Positions 1-8,562 of a stretch of 64,000 bases of DNA are shown in pieces (position 1 is the first letter of the stretch; every line of letters begins with the position of its first letter). A program made the translations under genes and the position numbers. The notes under the pieces were generated by a model. That model ran no database searches. It worked only from the letters and a program-made list of their open reading frames with translations, and was not told where the DNA came from. Where the stretch lies: NCBI GenBank assembly GCA_004553545.1, contig SFLD01000004.1, positions 1 to 64,000 on the forward strand, written 5' to 3'. The DNA comes from Clostridiales bacterium. GTDB lineage: Bacteria > Bacillota > Clostridia > Oscillospirales > Oscillospiraceae.

Positions 1-3000
1 GAACATGGTGAAGACCAGCTTCATATGCCGCAGCTCCGGGGACGTGAGGGACGGGAATTTCAGGTAGAGGGTCTGCTTCTTTCCTCCCGCCGGGGCGGCC
101 GCCGCGTCCGGCAGGGCGCTCTCCAGCAGGACGGCGGAGTCGCAGAGGATCTGGGGAGGCTTGTCCTCCCGGAGGGAGAGCTTGCCCCGCACCGCCACGG
201 CCAGGCCCTCCTTCAGGTAGGCCCCGGACTGCTCCAGCGTCCGGGAGAAGCAGAGGAGCTCGATAGAACCGGTGTCATCCTCCACCGTGACGTAGGCCAT
301 GAGGGTACTGTTCTTGGTGGTCTTGGTCTTGCTGGAGCTCACCACGCCGCAGACCGTGACGCGCTGGCCGTCCCGGAACCTTCCGCCGCCCTCCTGCCCG
401 GCATCCGCCAGGAGGGAGCCGATGCTGACGGCCCCCAGCCGCTGAATCTGGTTGCGGTAGGCATCCATGGGGTGGCCGGAGAGGTAGAGTCCGGTAGTCT
501 CCTTCTCCATCCGCATCCGCTCCTGAGGGGTGAACTCCGGGATGTCCGGCAGGATGTCCTGCCGGGGGTCTTTCGTCTCTTCCCCGCCGCACAGGGAGAA
601 GAAGTCCATCTGCCCCTCCACATTCTGGCGGCGGCTCTCGGCGACGGAGTCCATCACCGCCTCATAGCCCTTGCAGAGCTGGGAGCGCCTGGCCCCCAGG
701 GAGTCAAAGGCTCCGGAGCGGATGAGGTTCTCCATGGCCCGCTTGTTGAGGTCGCCCCCGGCCATCCGGGTGCAGAAGTCCCGGAGGGAGGTGAAGGGGC
801 CGCTCTCCCGCTCCCGGACAACGGACTGAATGAAGCCTCGGCCGATATTCTTCACCGCCGCAAGGCCGAAGCGGATGCCCTCCTCCTCCACGGTGAAGCC
901 GTCAAAGGAGTGGTTGATATCCGGCGGCAGCAGGGCGATGCCGCAGTCCCGGCACTCGGCGATGTAGCCCGCCACCTTGTCGGAGTTGTCCAGGACCGAG
1001 GTCAGCAGCGCCGCCATGTATTCCTTGGGATAGTGGCACTTGAACCAGGCCGTCTGATAGGCCACCACCGCGTAGGAAACGGCGTGGGCTTTGTTGAATG
1101 CGTAGTTTGCGAAGTCGTAGATCTCGTCGTAGATGGACTGGGCCGCCGCCTCGGGGACACCGTTGGCAATGCAGCCGATGATGCCCCGCTCCGGGTCCCC
1201 GTGGAGGAAGAACTGCCGCTCCCGCTCCACGTCCTTGGCCTTCTTCTTGCTCATGGCCCGGCGGATCATGTCCGCCTGGCCCAGGGAGTAGCCCGCCAGC
1301 TGCTGGAAGATCTGGATGACCTGCTCCTGGTAGACGATACAGCCGTAGGTGACGGAGAGGATGGGTTCCAACTTGGGGTCCTTATAGGTCACAAGGCTGG
1401 GGTCATGCTTGCAGGCCACGAACTTGGGGATGGAATCCATGGGCCCCGGCCGGTAGAGGGCGATGATGGCGGTGATATCCTCGATGCTCTGGGGCTTGAG
1501 CCCCACGCAGACCCCGGTCATGCCGGAGGACTCCATCTGGAAAACACCGTTGGTTTTGCCGTCCGAGAGCATTTTATAGGTCTCCGGGTCCCCCTCCGGG
1601 ATGTCGGAGAGCTTGAAATCCGGTTCATGGGCCCGGACCATCTTCACCGCGTCGTCCAGCACCGTCAGGTTCCGGAGACCCAAAAAGTCCATCTTGAGAA
1701 GCCCCAGCTCCTCCAGCGTCGTCATGATGTACTGGCAGACCACGGACTCATCGTTCCTGGCCAGCGGCACGTACTCATAGACCGGCCGCCGGGTGATGAC
1801 CACGCCTGCCGCGTGGGTGGAGGCATTCCGGGGCATCCCCTCCAGCTTCCGGGCAGTGTCGATGAGCTTTCTCACCCGCTCGTCCCCTTCATAGAGGTCC
1901 CGAAGGGGTTTACTCTGCCGCAGGGCGTCCTCCAGCGTGATGTGGAGGGTCATGGGCACCTGCTTTGCGATGGCGTCCACCTCGGCATAGGGCATACCCA
2001 GGACCCGGCCCACGTCCCGCAGCACGCCCCGGGCTGCCATGGTGCCGAAGGTCACGATCTGGGCCACGTGGTCATCCCCGTACTTCCGGCGGACGTAGTC
2101 CACCACCTCGCCCCGGCGGGTGTCGCCGAAATCCATGTCGATATCCGGCATGCTGACCCGCTCCGGGTTCAGAAAGCGCTCGAAAAAGAGCCCGTACTTC
2201 ACGGGGTCGATGTCCGTAATGGCGAGACAGTAGCTCACCATGGAGCCCGCCGCGCTGCCGCGGCCCGGCCCCACTGGGATGCCGGTGCTCTTGGCGTAGC
2301 GCACGAAGTCCGAGACGATGAGGAAGTAATCCGTGAAGCCCATCTTCTCGATCATGTTCTGCTCGTATTCCAGCTGCTTGCGGTGGCTGTCGTCGGTCCC
2401 ATAACGGGTGCGGTATCCCTCGTCGCAGAGCTTTTTCAGGTAGGAGAAGCTGTCGTAGCCCTCCGGCAGCTGGAATTCCGGCAGGTGGTACTTGCCGAAC
2501 TCAAACTCCAGATGGCACATCTCCGCGATCTTGGCGGTATTCTCCATGGCCCCCTCGAACTGACTGAAGAGGTCCTCCATCTCCTTCTCGGACCGGAGGT
2601 AGAAGTTCCGGGGCTCGTAGCGCATCCGGTTTTCGTCCTCCACCAGCTTGCCGGTCTGGATGCAGAGGAGGATGTCGTGGGCCTCGGCGTCCTCCTTTCG
2701 GAGGTAGTGGGCGTCGTTGGTGCAGACCATGGGGAGGCCCGTCTCCTGGTGGATGCGCAGGATCCCCCGGTTCACTTCCGCCTGCTCCGGAATGCCGTGG
2801 TCCTGGAGCTCCAGATAGAAATGGTCCGGGCCGAAGATCCCAGCCATCGTCAGGGCGTAGGCCTTGGCGTTCTCATACTCCCCGTTCCGGAGCCGCTTGG
2901 GGATCTCACCGGCCAGGCAGGCGGAGAGGGCGATGAGCCCCCGGGCGTGCTGCCGCAGAAGCTCCAGGTCGATGCGGGGCTTGATGTAAAAGCCCTCCGT

Positions 3001-3333
3001 CCAGGCCATGGAGACCAGATACGAGAGGTTCCGGTAGCCCTCCTCATTCTCGCAGAGGAGCACCAAATGGCGGCTCTCGGCGTCGAACTCGTGGAGCTTG
3101 TCAAAGCGGGAGCGGCTCTGTGGGGTCATGTAGACCTCGCAGCCGATGATAGGCTTGACGCCCTCCGCCTTGCAGGCCCGGTAAAAGTCGATGGCGCCGT
3201 ACATGACGCCGTGGTCCGTGATGGCACAGGCGGCCTGGCCCATGTCTTTCACGACCTTCGGCAGGTCCTTGATACGGCAGGCGCCGTCCAGCAGGCTGTA
3301 CTCCGTATGCACATGTAAATGGACGAAGGCCAT
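1..3333 (-). CDS. dnaE: DNA polymerase III subunit alpha (DnaE), C-terminus cut by window edge
   Basis: Replicative DNA polymerase subunit that in Firmicutes works beside PolC (also in this window at 51412-55401) and extends primers at the fork. 1111 residues are visible, so perhaps 30-70 are missing. A PHP domain opens the protein (HLHVHTEYS near residues 5-13, ITDHG near 38). The polymerase core shows GPGRGSAAG near 354 and the metal-binding PDIDMDF near 394. An OB-fold lies near 985-1050 (CGVVSSSK, VEDDTGSIEL). ATG at 3333 has AGGAG six bases upstream. It is the last readable gene of the minus-strand run that begins at hprK. whiA next to dnaE is the usual clostridial order, here separated by three small genes. 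Family identity is certain. Confidence 0.97.
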   Translation of the reverse strand, partial: MAFVHLHVHTEYSLLDGACRIKDLPKVVKDMGQAACAITDHGVMYGAIDFYRACKAEGVKPIIGCEVYMTPQSRSRFDKLHEFDAESRHLVLLCENEEGYRNLSYLVSMAWTEGFYIKPRIDLELLRQHARGLIALSACLAGEIPKRLRNGEYENAKAYALTMAGIFGPDHFYLELQDHGIPEQAEVNRGILRIHQETGLPMVCTNDAHYLRKEDAEAHDILLCIQTGKLVEDENRMRYEPRNFYLRSEKEMEDLFSQFEGAMENTAKIAEMCHLEFEFGKYHLPEFQLPEGYDSFSYLKKLCDEGYRTRYGTDDSHRKQLEYEQNMIEKMGFTDYFLIVSDFVRYAKSTGIPVGPGRGSAAGSMVSYCLAITDIDPVKYGLFFERFLNPERVSMPDIDMDFGDTRRGEVVDYVRRKYGDDHVAQIVTFGTMAARGVLRDVGRVLGMPYAEVDAIAKQVPMTLHITLEDALRQSKPLRDLYEGDERVRKLIDTARKLEGMPRNASTHAAGVVITRRPVYEYVPLARNDESVVCQYIMTTLEELGLLKMDFLGLRNLTVLDDAVKMVRAHEPDFKLSDIPEGDPETYKMLSDGKTNGVFQMESSGMTGVCVGLKPQSIEDITAIIALYRPGPMDSIPKFVACKHDPSLVTYKDPKLEPILSVTYGCIVYQEQVIQIFQQLAGYSLGQADMIRRAMSKKKAKDVERERQFFLHGDPERGIIGCIANGVPEAAAQSIYDEIYDFANYAFNKAHAVSYAVVAYQTAWFKCHYPKEYMAALLTSVLDNSDKVAGYIAECRDCGIALLPPDINHSFDGFTVEEEGIRFGLAAVKNIGRGFIQSVVRERESGPFTSLRDFCTRMAGGDLNKRAMENLIRSGAFDSLGARRSQLCKGYEAVMDSVAESRRQNVEGQMDFFSLCGGEETKDPRQDILPDIPEFTPQERMRMEKETTGLYLSGHPMDAYRNQIQRLGAVSIGSLLADAGQEGGGRFRDGQRVTVCGVVSSSKTKTTKNSTLMAYVTVEDDTGSIELLCFSRTLEQSGAYLKEGLAVAVRGKLSLREDKPPQILCDSAVLLESALPDAAAAPAGGKKQTLYLKFPSLTSPELRHMKLVFTMF

Positions 3334-3402
3334 GGCCGTCTCCTCTCTCCCCGCCCTGTGCGGGAATGGTCATAATTCTCTGGCAGCTATCACTGACAAG
3401 TA

Positions 3403-3729
3403 TTATTCCTTTTCGGTATCTTCAATCTCAATAGGCTTGCCGCAGTTGGGGCAGAAGCGGGGCAGGCGGTCGGGGATGCGGCCTCCGGCCATCAGGGATG
3501 CCCCGCAGCTGGGGCAGCGGAGCTCCACAAAGGCCACGCCCAGCCCCGCCAAAACGCAGAGGAGCCCCAAGACCGCCAGCACTAAGAGGAGGGAAGGGAT
3601 CTCCCGCTCCTGCCAAAGGGTGCTCTGCCCGACAAGGTATATCACAGCCATCAGGCCAAGGCCGCCGCAGAACAAAGCCTTGGTGAGCCGCAGGGCCTTC
3701 CGTGGGGATATCGGCGTTCGTTTTCTCAC
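3403..3729 (-). CDS. Small membrane protein with C-terminal zinc ribbon
   Basis: Function unknown; 108 residues. A basic N-terminus is followed by two hydrophobic segments (about 17-36 and 45-68), which predict a membrane hairpin. A cytoplasmic zinc ribbon follows, with C72-x2-C75 (CPSCG) and C93-x2-C96 (CPNCG), and then an acidic tail. The start is GTG at 3729, chosen because GGGAGG lies seven bases upstream. It sits between the C_GCAxxG_C_C gene (69-base gap) and dnaE (69-base gap) on the same strand and is probably cotranscribed with them. Such hairpin-plus-ribbon proteins are common in Clostridia and have no assigned role; a metal-sensing or scaffold role would be a guess. Confidence 0.75.
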   Translation of the reverse strand: MRKRTPISPRKALRLTKALFCGGLGLMAVIYLVGQSTLWQEREIPSLLLVLAVLGLLCVLAGLGVAFVELRCPSCGASLMAGGRIPDRLPRFCPNCGKPIEIEDTEKE

Positions 3730-3797
3730 AGTGCTTCCTCCCTGTCACGTCCGTGCTAAGCAGTGTGTAAAGTGGTTTGCCTTTTCAATTCTCAGAT

Positions 3798-4238
3798 TCA
3801 CTTTGCCAGCAGCTCCTCGGTGATCTCCACCGCCGCGGCGATCATCAACGCGCAGTGGCCGGTGATGCCCAGGGCGGCGGCCTCCGGAGCCACGGTCTCA
3901 GGGTCATACTTCTCCGCCAGCAATTCCCGGCAGCGGAGGTGGCCGAAACGCTCCGAAAACCGCTTTTGCAGCTCCTTCGAGCGCGCCACGGCTTGCTTCT
4001 TCCCCGTCACGGGGTCGGCCGGGTCCATAGACGTTGCCATACTCAAAACCATAATGGCCCCGCTGAGGGCGCCGCAGAGCTCCCCAGTGCCCGCGCCACG
4101 GCCAAAGCCGGCGGCGATACGGAAGCTCTCCTCCTCGGAAAGCCCCGTGACATCGGTGAAGGCTGCCAGCACGCTCTGACTGCAGTTGAAGCCCCGGTCA
4201 TGGTAACTGTTGGCTCTTTCCATCCGTTTCGTGTTCAT
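3798..4238 (-). CDS. C_GCAxxG_C_C family protein
   Basis: Member of the family named after its cysteine pattern: C19 (FNCSQSVL), C55 in ELCGALSGA, C103 (LRCREL) and C129 (GHCALM). The 146-residue length is normal for the family. The family is thought to be redox-active and often lies beside membrane or oxidoreductase genes; no substrate is established. The helical protein has no signal peptide. Its ATG at 4238 overlaps the stop of the upstream membrane protein by four bases (ATGA), so the two are translationally coupled and likely work together. Confident of the family, not of the function. Confidence 0.85.
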   Translation of the reverse strand: MNTKRMERANSYHDRGFNCSQSVLAAFTDVTGLSEEESFRIAAGFGRGAGTGELCGALSGAIMVLSMATSMDPADPVTGKKQAVARSKELQKRFSERFGHLRCRELLAEKYDPETVAPEAAALGITGHCALMIAAAVEITEELLAK

Positions 4239-4774
4239 CCTTGCTTCCTCTCTTTCTCTGCCCGGGGCAGAATGCGCCAGAGCAGAATGGCGTCGATGGT
4301 ATCCAGCAAAAATAGGAGCGACAGCACGATGTGCCGCTTCCTCACGGCGACGTCCGCCTTCCCCGCCGCCCGGATGGCCGCCAGCTGATAGACGCTGGAA
4401 CTAAGAACTGGGAGGTAGGTGGCAAGGGCCGCCAAGGGCAGCACCGCCACAAGGCCCAGCTGCAGCCCCGGCACCACGAGAAAGGCCCCGCTCACCAGGA
4501 GCCAGAGGACAAAATTCGTGAGAAAGTACGGGGCCTCCAGGAGCTTCCACCCCAGGGCCAGGCGGCAGAGGGGCATGGCCTCCTCCCTGCCCGCAAGGTG
4601 CGAAGCAAGGACGATATGGACAACGCACAGCAGGCCGCAGAGCACCGTCAGGGGCAGGGTTCCGTAGAAAACCAGGTCCAGGCTCTCCCGGGCAACGAAG
4701 CTGTATACGGCGCAGCCCACCATGCCATAGGTGCAGAGAAGGGTGGCCGCCGCCAGAACGCGGGCAGGTCTCAT
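4235..4774 (-). CDS. Polytopic membrane protein of unknown function
   Basis: About 179 residues with five likely membrane segments (near 8-28, 36-58, 76-98, 102-124 and 150-167) and an R/K-rich C-terminus. I do not recognise a family. Two in-frame ATGs exist, at 4780 and 4774. The second is preferred because GGAGG lies seven bases before it, whereas the first nearly touches the same Shine-Dalgarno sequence. ATG 4780 would overlap the whiA stop (4777-4779). The stop overlaps the start of the C_GCAxxG_C_C gene, so a membrane and cysteine-protein pair sits between whiA and dnaE. Confidence 0.8.
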   Translation of the reverse strand: MRPARVLAAATLLCTYGMVGCAVYSFVARESLDLVFYGTLPLTVLCGLLCVVHIVLASHLAGREEAMPLCRLALGWKLLEAPYFLTNFVLWLLVSGAFLVVPGLQLGLVAVLPLAALATYLPVLSSSVYQLAAIRAAGKADVAVRKRHIVLSLLFLLDTIDAILLWRILPRAEKERKQG

Positions 4775-4776
4775 GC

Positions 4777-5682
4777 TCATTCCTCCACGCTCTTCGCCAG
4801 CTCCATCAGCTTGCGGAGGCGGTGGTTGAGGCAAGACTTCGTCACCGGGGGATCGAACTCCTCCGCCAGCTCGCTGAGGGGCAGCTCCGGGTTTTCCAGG
4901 CGGAGGGCCGCCGTCAGCTGGAGCTTGTCCGGCAGCTGGACCAGGAGCCCCGCCCTCTGCAGCGTCCGGATGGCCTCCAGCTGCTCCTGGGCGGCCTCCA
5001 CCACCTTGTCAAGGTTGGCACTGTCGCAGTTCAGACGGCGGTTGACGCTGTTGCGCAGGTCCTTCTCCAGCTTGGCACTCATGACGTTCATGGCTGCCAC
5101 CGGCGCGCCGATGAGGGTCAGGAAATCCTCAATGTGCTCGCTCTGCTTAAAGTACGTAACATAGCCGCCTCCCCGTGCGATGCTCTTGGGGGTGAAGCCG
5201 CAGTCCTTCAGCAGGGCCGCCATCTCCCGGTCCACCTGAGCATGGGAGGTCATGAGCTCCAGGTGGTAGCGCTTCAGGGGATCCGTGATGCTGCCCCCGG
5301 CGAAGAAGACGCCCCGGAGGAAGGAGGCGCGGCAGCACTCCTCCTCCAAGAGGCCGAAATTGATGTGCAGGACCAGGTTCTGCTCCGGGGCGTAGCCCAG
5401 GAGGTTGATGATGTGGTGGAGCTTTTTCTCGTCCGTGATCTGGAAGATCCGCTTGCCCTCCTCCCCCTCCTCCGGCACCCGGTCAAAGCGCAGGGAGAAG
5501 GCCCGCTGGAAGACCTTTGGCAGCCGCTGGGCAAAGCCAGGGTTCTCCGTGATGATGCGGACCTCGGTGGAGTTGAAGGTGTGGCAGTAGAGCAAAATGC
5601 CGTAGGCCTCCGCCCGGGCGCAGCAGTGGCGCTGCACCGGAAGGCGGCAGAGCTCGCTCTTCGTTTCGTAGGAGAAGGACAT
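4777..5682 (-). CDS. whiA: DNA-binding protein WhiA
   Basis: WhiA, 301 residues, the usual Firmicutes length. In Bacillus it affects cell division and chromosome segregation; in Streptomyces it is a sporulation regulator. The N-terminal two thirds is the degenerate LAGLIDADG homing-endonuclease fold (LLYCHTFNST, FLRGVFFAGGSI). The C-terminal helix-turn-helix contains LPLSELAEEF and KSCLNHRLRKLMELA. The ATG at 5682 (MSFSYETKSEL) was chosen over the longer frame because GGGGGG lies just upstream and family members begin this way. It is 34 bases downstream of yvcK, the classical rapZ-yvcK-whiA order. Confidence 0.97.
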   Translation of the reverse strand: MSFSYETKSELCRLPVQRHCCARAEAYGILLYCHTFNSTEVRIITENPGFAQRLPKVFQRAFSLRFDRVPEEGEEGKRIFQITDEKKLHHIINLLGYAPEQNLVLHINFGLLEEECCRASFLRGVFFAGGSITDPLKRYHLELMTSHAQVDREMAALLKDCGFTPKSIARGGGYVTYFKQSEHIEDFLTLIGAPVAAMNVMSAKLEKDLRNSVNRRLNCDSANLDKVVEAAQEQLEAIRTLQRAGLLVQLPDKLQLTAALRLENPELPLSELAEEFDPPVTKSCLNHRLRKLMELAKSVEE

Positions 5683-5716
5683 TCCGCCCCCCTTTCCCGG
5701 GCTGAGCCCGTTCGTG

Positions 5717-6748
5717 TTAGTTCCCGGCGATGCGCATGCCCCGCTGGGCGTAGATCTGGATGAGCTCCCGGGCCAGGTGTCCGGAGTCGTGGCGGACAAA
5801 GCCGCTGCCCACGGCGGCCAGAGGCCGGCGCAGGACCTCCACTCCCAAAGCCCGGCAGGCGTCCTCATCGCAGCGGATGGGCTCCGCCCCCTCCTGGGCA
5901 TAGCGCTCCGCCACGCCCTTGGGGATGGGGGCGGAATTGGTGAGGCAGAGGTCAAAGAGTCCCGGCGCGCTGTGCTGGAACAGGGCCTCGATATGGTCGG
6001 AAACGGTGTATCCCTCCGTCTCCCCGTCCTGGGTCATGATGTTGCAGACATAGACCTTCAGGGCATCGGAGCTCTGGATGGTCTCGACGATGCCGTCCAC
6101 CAGGAGATTGGGGATGATGCTGGTATAGAGGCTCCCCGGCCCCAGGACGATCATCTCCGCCTGCCGGATGGCCTCCAGTGCCTCCGGCAGGGCGCGGGGA
6201 TGCTCCGGGATCAGGGAGACCCGGCGGATGCGGCAGTCCTGGGCCTTCTTGCACTCGGTGATCCGGGACTCACCGATGACGCTGGCCCCATTCTCAAACT
6301 CCGCCTGGAGCTGCACATCGCTGGTGGTGACAGGCAGTACCCGGCCGGTGATGGCCAGGACCTCGCTCATCCGGCGGACCGCCGCGTCGAAGGACGGGGA
6401 GATCCCGTTGAGGGCGGCAAGGAAGAGGTTCCCGAAGCTCTGGCCCGCGAGAGACCCCTCTGTGAAGCGGTAGTGCATCAGCTGGCGCATCAGGGGCTCG
6501 GTGTTGGCCAGGGCCTCCATGCAGTTGCGGATATCCCCCGGCGGAAGCATCCCCAGATCCTCCCGCAGGCGGCCGGAGCCGCCGCCGTCATCCGCCACCG
6601 TGACGATGGCGGTGAGGTTTTCCGTGTAGTTCTTGAGGCCCCGCAGCATGGTGGAGAGGCCATTCCCGCCGCCGATGGCGGCGACGCGGGGACCGTTGGC
6701 CCGGGGCACCCGGTAGCTGAGCCGGTGATTTTCCATGTGGCTGTCCAA
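5717..6748 (-). CDS. yvcK: Gluconeogenesis factor YvcK family protein
   Basis: YvcK/CofD-like protein, 343 residues. In Bacillus it binds UDP-sugars and is needed for growth and cell-wall placement on gluconeogenic carbon. The Rossmann-type N-terminus reads AIGGGNGLSTMLRGLK, then VTVADDGGGSGRLRED and LPPGDIRNC. GPGSLYTSIIPNLLV in the C-terminal half is typical of the family. The start is probably TTG at 6748, with AAGGGGG about seven bases upstream; an ATG at 6736 lacks a well-placed ribosome site. It lies 13 bases after rapZ, whose product shares its link to cell-wall precursor control. Confidence 0.96.
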   Translation of the reverse strand: MDSHMENHRLSYRVPRANGPRVAAIGGGNGLSTMLRGLKNYTENLTAIVTVADDGGGSGRLREDLGMLPPGDIRNCMEALANTEPLMRQLMHYRFTEGSLAGQSFGNLFLAALNGISPSFDAAVRRMSEVLAITGRVLPVTTSDVQLQAEFENGASVIGESRITECKKAQDCRIRRVSLIPEHPRALPEALEAIRQAEMIVLGPGSLYTSIIPNLLVDGIVETIQSSDALKVYVCNIMTQDGETEGYTVSDHIEALFQHSAPGLFDLCLTNSAPIPKGVAERYAQEGAEPIRCDEDACRALGVEVLRRPLAAVGSGFVRHDSGHLARELIQIYAQRGMRIAGN

Positions 6749-6761
6749 AAGGCGTCCCCCT

Positions 6762-7625
6762 TCAGCTCCGGGTCATGTCCCGGTGATTCTCACTGACCTG
6801 ATATCCAAGACCCCGGATATACTCCGCCAGGGCCCGGGTCACGGCGACAGACCGGTGGTGGCCGCCGGTGCAGCCCACCGCGATGACGAGAACGGTCTTC
6901 CCCTCCTCGGCGTAGAGAGGCAGGGTGTAGGCCAGGAGCTCCCTCAGCCGCTTCATGTACCCCTCCGTCTGGGGGAAGGAGAAAACGTAGTCGTAGACCT
7001 CGGCGTCCATGCCGGTCTTGCGGCGCAGGGACTCCACATAGTAGGGGTTCGGCAGGAAGCGGACGTCCAGCACTAGATCGGCCTCCAGCGGGAGGCCGTA
7101 CTTGTAGCCGAAGGAGCTGACGCTGACGCTCATGCCGCCCTTCTCCCCCTGAGAGTCGAAGATGCGCAGGAGCTCCCCCCGGAGCTGGGCCGAGGAGAGA
7201 TACGAGGTGTCGATGACCCAGTCCGCCTGCTGCCGGACCGGCTCCATGATCCGCCGCTCCCGGCGGACGGCCTCCTCCAGTGTCCCGCCGTTGCGCTGCA
7301 GGGGGTGGAGGCGGCGGGTCTCCTTATAGCGGTGGATGATGGTCTCCGGCAAGGCCTCCAGGAAGAGGAGGCGGCAGGAGACCTTCATGGTCCGGAACTT
7401 TGCCAGCACGTCGGAGAGCTCCGTCTCGGAGCCCGCTGTCCGCACGTCATAGACCAGGGCCACCCGGCTGTAGCGCCCCCCCACGCCGCCGGCGCAGAAC
7501 TCCGCAAACTTCAGCATCATCCCCGCCGGCATGTTATCCACGATATAAAAGCCCATATCCTCCAGATAGGAGGCGGCTTTGCTCTTTCCCGCGCCGGAAA
7601 GGCCCGAGATGATCAGGATCTCCAT
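6762..7625 (-). CDS. rapZ: RNase adapter / nucleotide-binding protein RapZ (YvcJ)
   Basis: RapZ, 287 residues. In Enterobacteria it guides RNase E to the GlmZ small RNA according to glucosamine-6-phosphate; the Firmicutes homologue YvcJ hydrolyses nucleotides and its target is less clear. The Walker A (GLSGAGKSKA) is at about residues 8-17. The signature DVRFLPNPYYVESLR is in the C-terminal half, and IAVGCTGGHHRSV is near the end. The ATG has GGAGG five bases upstream. It is flanked by murB and yvcK, as in most Clostridia. Confidence 0.97.
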   Translation of the reverse strand: MEILIISGLSGAGKSKAASYLEDMGFYIVDNMPAGMMLKFAEFCAGGVGGRYSRVALVYDVRTAGSETELSDVLAKFRTMKVSCRLLFLEALPETIIHRYKETRRLHPLQRNGGTLEEAVRRERRIMEPVRQQADWVIDTSYLSSAQLRGELLRIFDSQGEKGGMSVSVSSFGYKYGLPLEADLVLDVRFLPNPYYVESLRRKTGMDAEVYDYVFSFPQTEGYMKRLRELLAYTLPLYAEEGKTVLVIAVGCTGGHHRSVAVTRALAEYIRGLGYQVSENHRDMTRS

Positions 7626-7635
7626 GGTTTCCTCC

Positions 7636-8550
7636 TCATGTGTCCAACAGCTTCACTTCCGGCTGCAGCATGACGCCCTTCTCCGCCAGCACCCGGCGCT
7701 GGACCTCCTGAATAAGGGCCAGGATATCCGCCGCTGTGGCGCCGCCCCGGTTGATGACGAAGCCCGCGTGCTTCTCCGAGACCTGGGCTCCTCCCACCGT
7801 GAGGCCCTTGAGGCCGCACTGGTCGATGAGGGTCCCGGCGAAGTAGCCCTCCGGCCGCTTGAAGGTGGAGCCGGCGCTGGGATACTCCAACGGCTGGCTG
7901 GCCCGGCGCTTTCCCATCAGCTCCCGCATCCGCTCCCGGATGGCGCTCTCGTCCCCGGGGGGCAGGCGGAACCTCGCCCGGATGGCCACGGCCTCCGGAT
8001 GCTCCGAGAGGAAGCTATGGCGGTAGCCGAAGGCCATCTCCGCCCCGGAGAAGCGCTGCACGCCCTCCGGCAGCAGGAGGGTGACTTCCTCCACCACGTC
8101 CTTCATCTCGCCGCCGTAGGCACCCGCATTCATGCAGAGGGCCCCGCCCACAGTACCGGGGATGCCGTGAGCGAACGCCAGCCCGGCAAGCCCCCTCTGG
8201 GCGGCGAACTCCGCCAGTCGGGCCAGGGGCACCCCGGCCTCCGCCAGGATGGTACCGTCCTCCCCGGCCTCCAGGGCGGCAAGACGGCTGGTCTCGATGA
8301 CCAGCCGGTCCATTCCCCCATCCGGGGGCAGGATGTTGCTGCCCTTGCCCAGAACAAGGGGCCGGGCGCCGCAGTCCTCCGCCAATTGCAGCAGGATCAC
8401 CAGCTGTTCCCCCGTCCCGGGGAAGGCCATCCGCCGGGCGGGGCCTCCCACCCGGAAGGAGCAGTGCTCCCGCATGGGCTCCTCCTGCCGAAGGGCAAGA
8501 TCCGGCAGGTATTCCCGGACCTTGCGGTCGAATTCCTCATACCAGGGCAT
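7636..8550 (-). CDS. murB: UDP-N-acetylmuramate dehydrogenase (MurB)
   Basis: FAD- and NADPH-dependent reduction of UDP-GlcNAc-enolpyruvate to UDP-MurNAc, the second committed step of peptidoglycan synthesis, in the cytoplasm. The 304 residues fit the short type-II MurB of Gram-positives. FAD-binding motifs seen are FRVGGPARRM, LGKGSNIL and GIPGTVGGALCMNAGAYGG. The catalytic serine lies in SAGSTFKRP, and the C-terminal LQPEVKLL carries the conserved glutamate. It sits between the ROK kinase and rapZ, so a wall-precursor enzyme is cotranscribed with RapZ and YvcK, both tied to amino-sugar control. Confidence 0.97.
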   Translation of the reverse strand: MPWYEEFDRKVREYLPDLALRQEEPMREHCSFRVGGPARRMAFPGTGEQLVILLQLAEDCGARPLVLGKGSNILPPDGGMDRLVIETSRLAALEAGEDGTILAEAGVPLARLAEFAAQRGLAGLAFAHGIPGTVGGALCMNAGAYGGEMKDVVEEVTLLLPEGVQRFSGAEMAFGYRHSFLSEHPEAVAIRARFRLPPGDESAIRERMRELMGKRRASQPLEYPSAGSTFKRPEGYFAGTLIDQCGLKGLTVGGAQVSEKHAGFVINRGGATAADILALIQEVQRRVLAEKGVMLQPEVKLLDT

Positions 8551-8562
8551 GGTCTCCCCTCC

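Noticed and set aside
25..3318. Open plus-strand frame of about 1100 codons opposite dnaE
   Set aside because: It is an antisense shadow of a GC-rich gene, with His/Gly/Val-rich nonsense sequence; the minus strand encodes clear DnaE. The same holds for the long frames opposite murB-hprK (7579-10740), valS (34399-37146) and polC (51256-55572).
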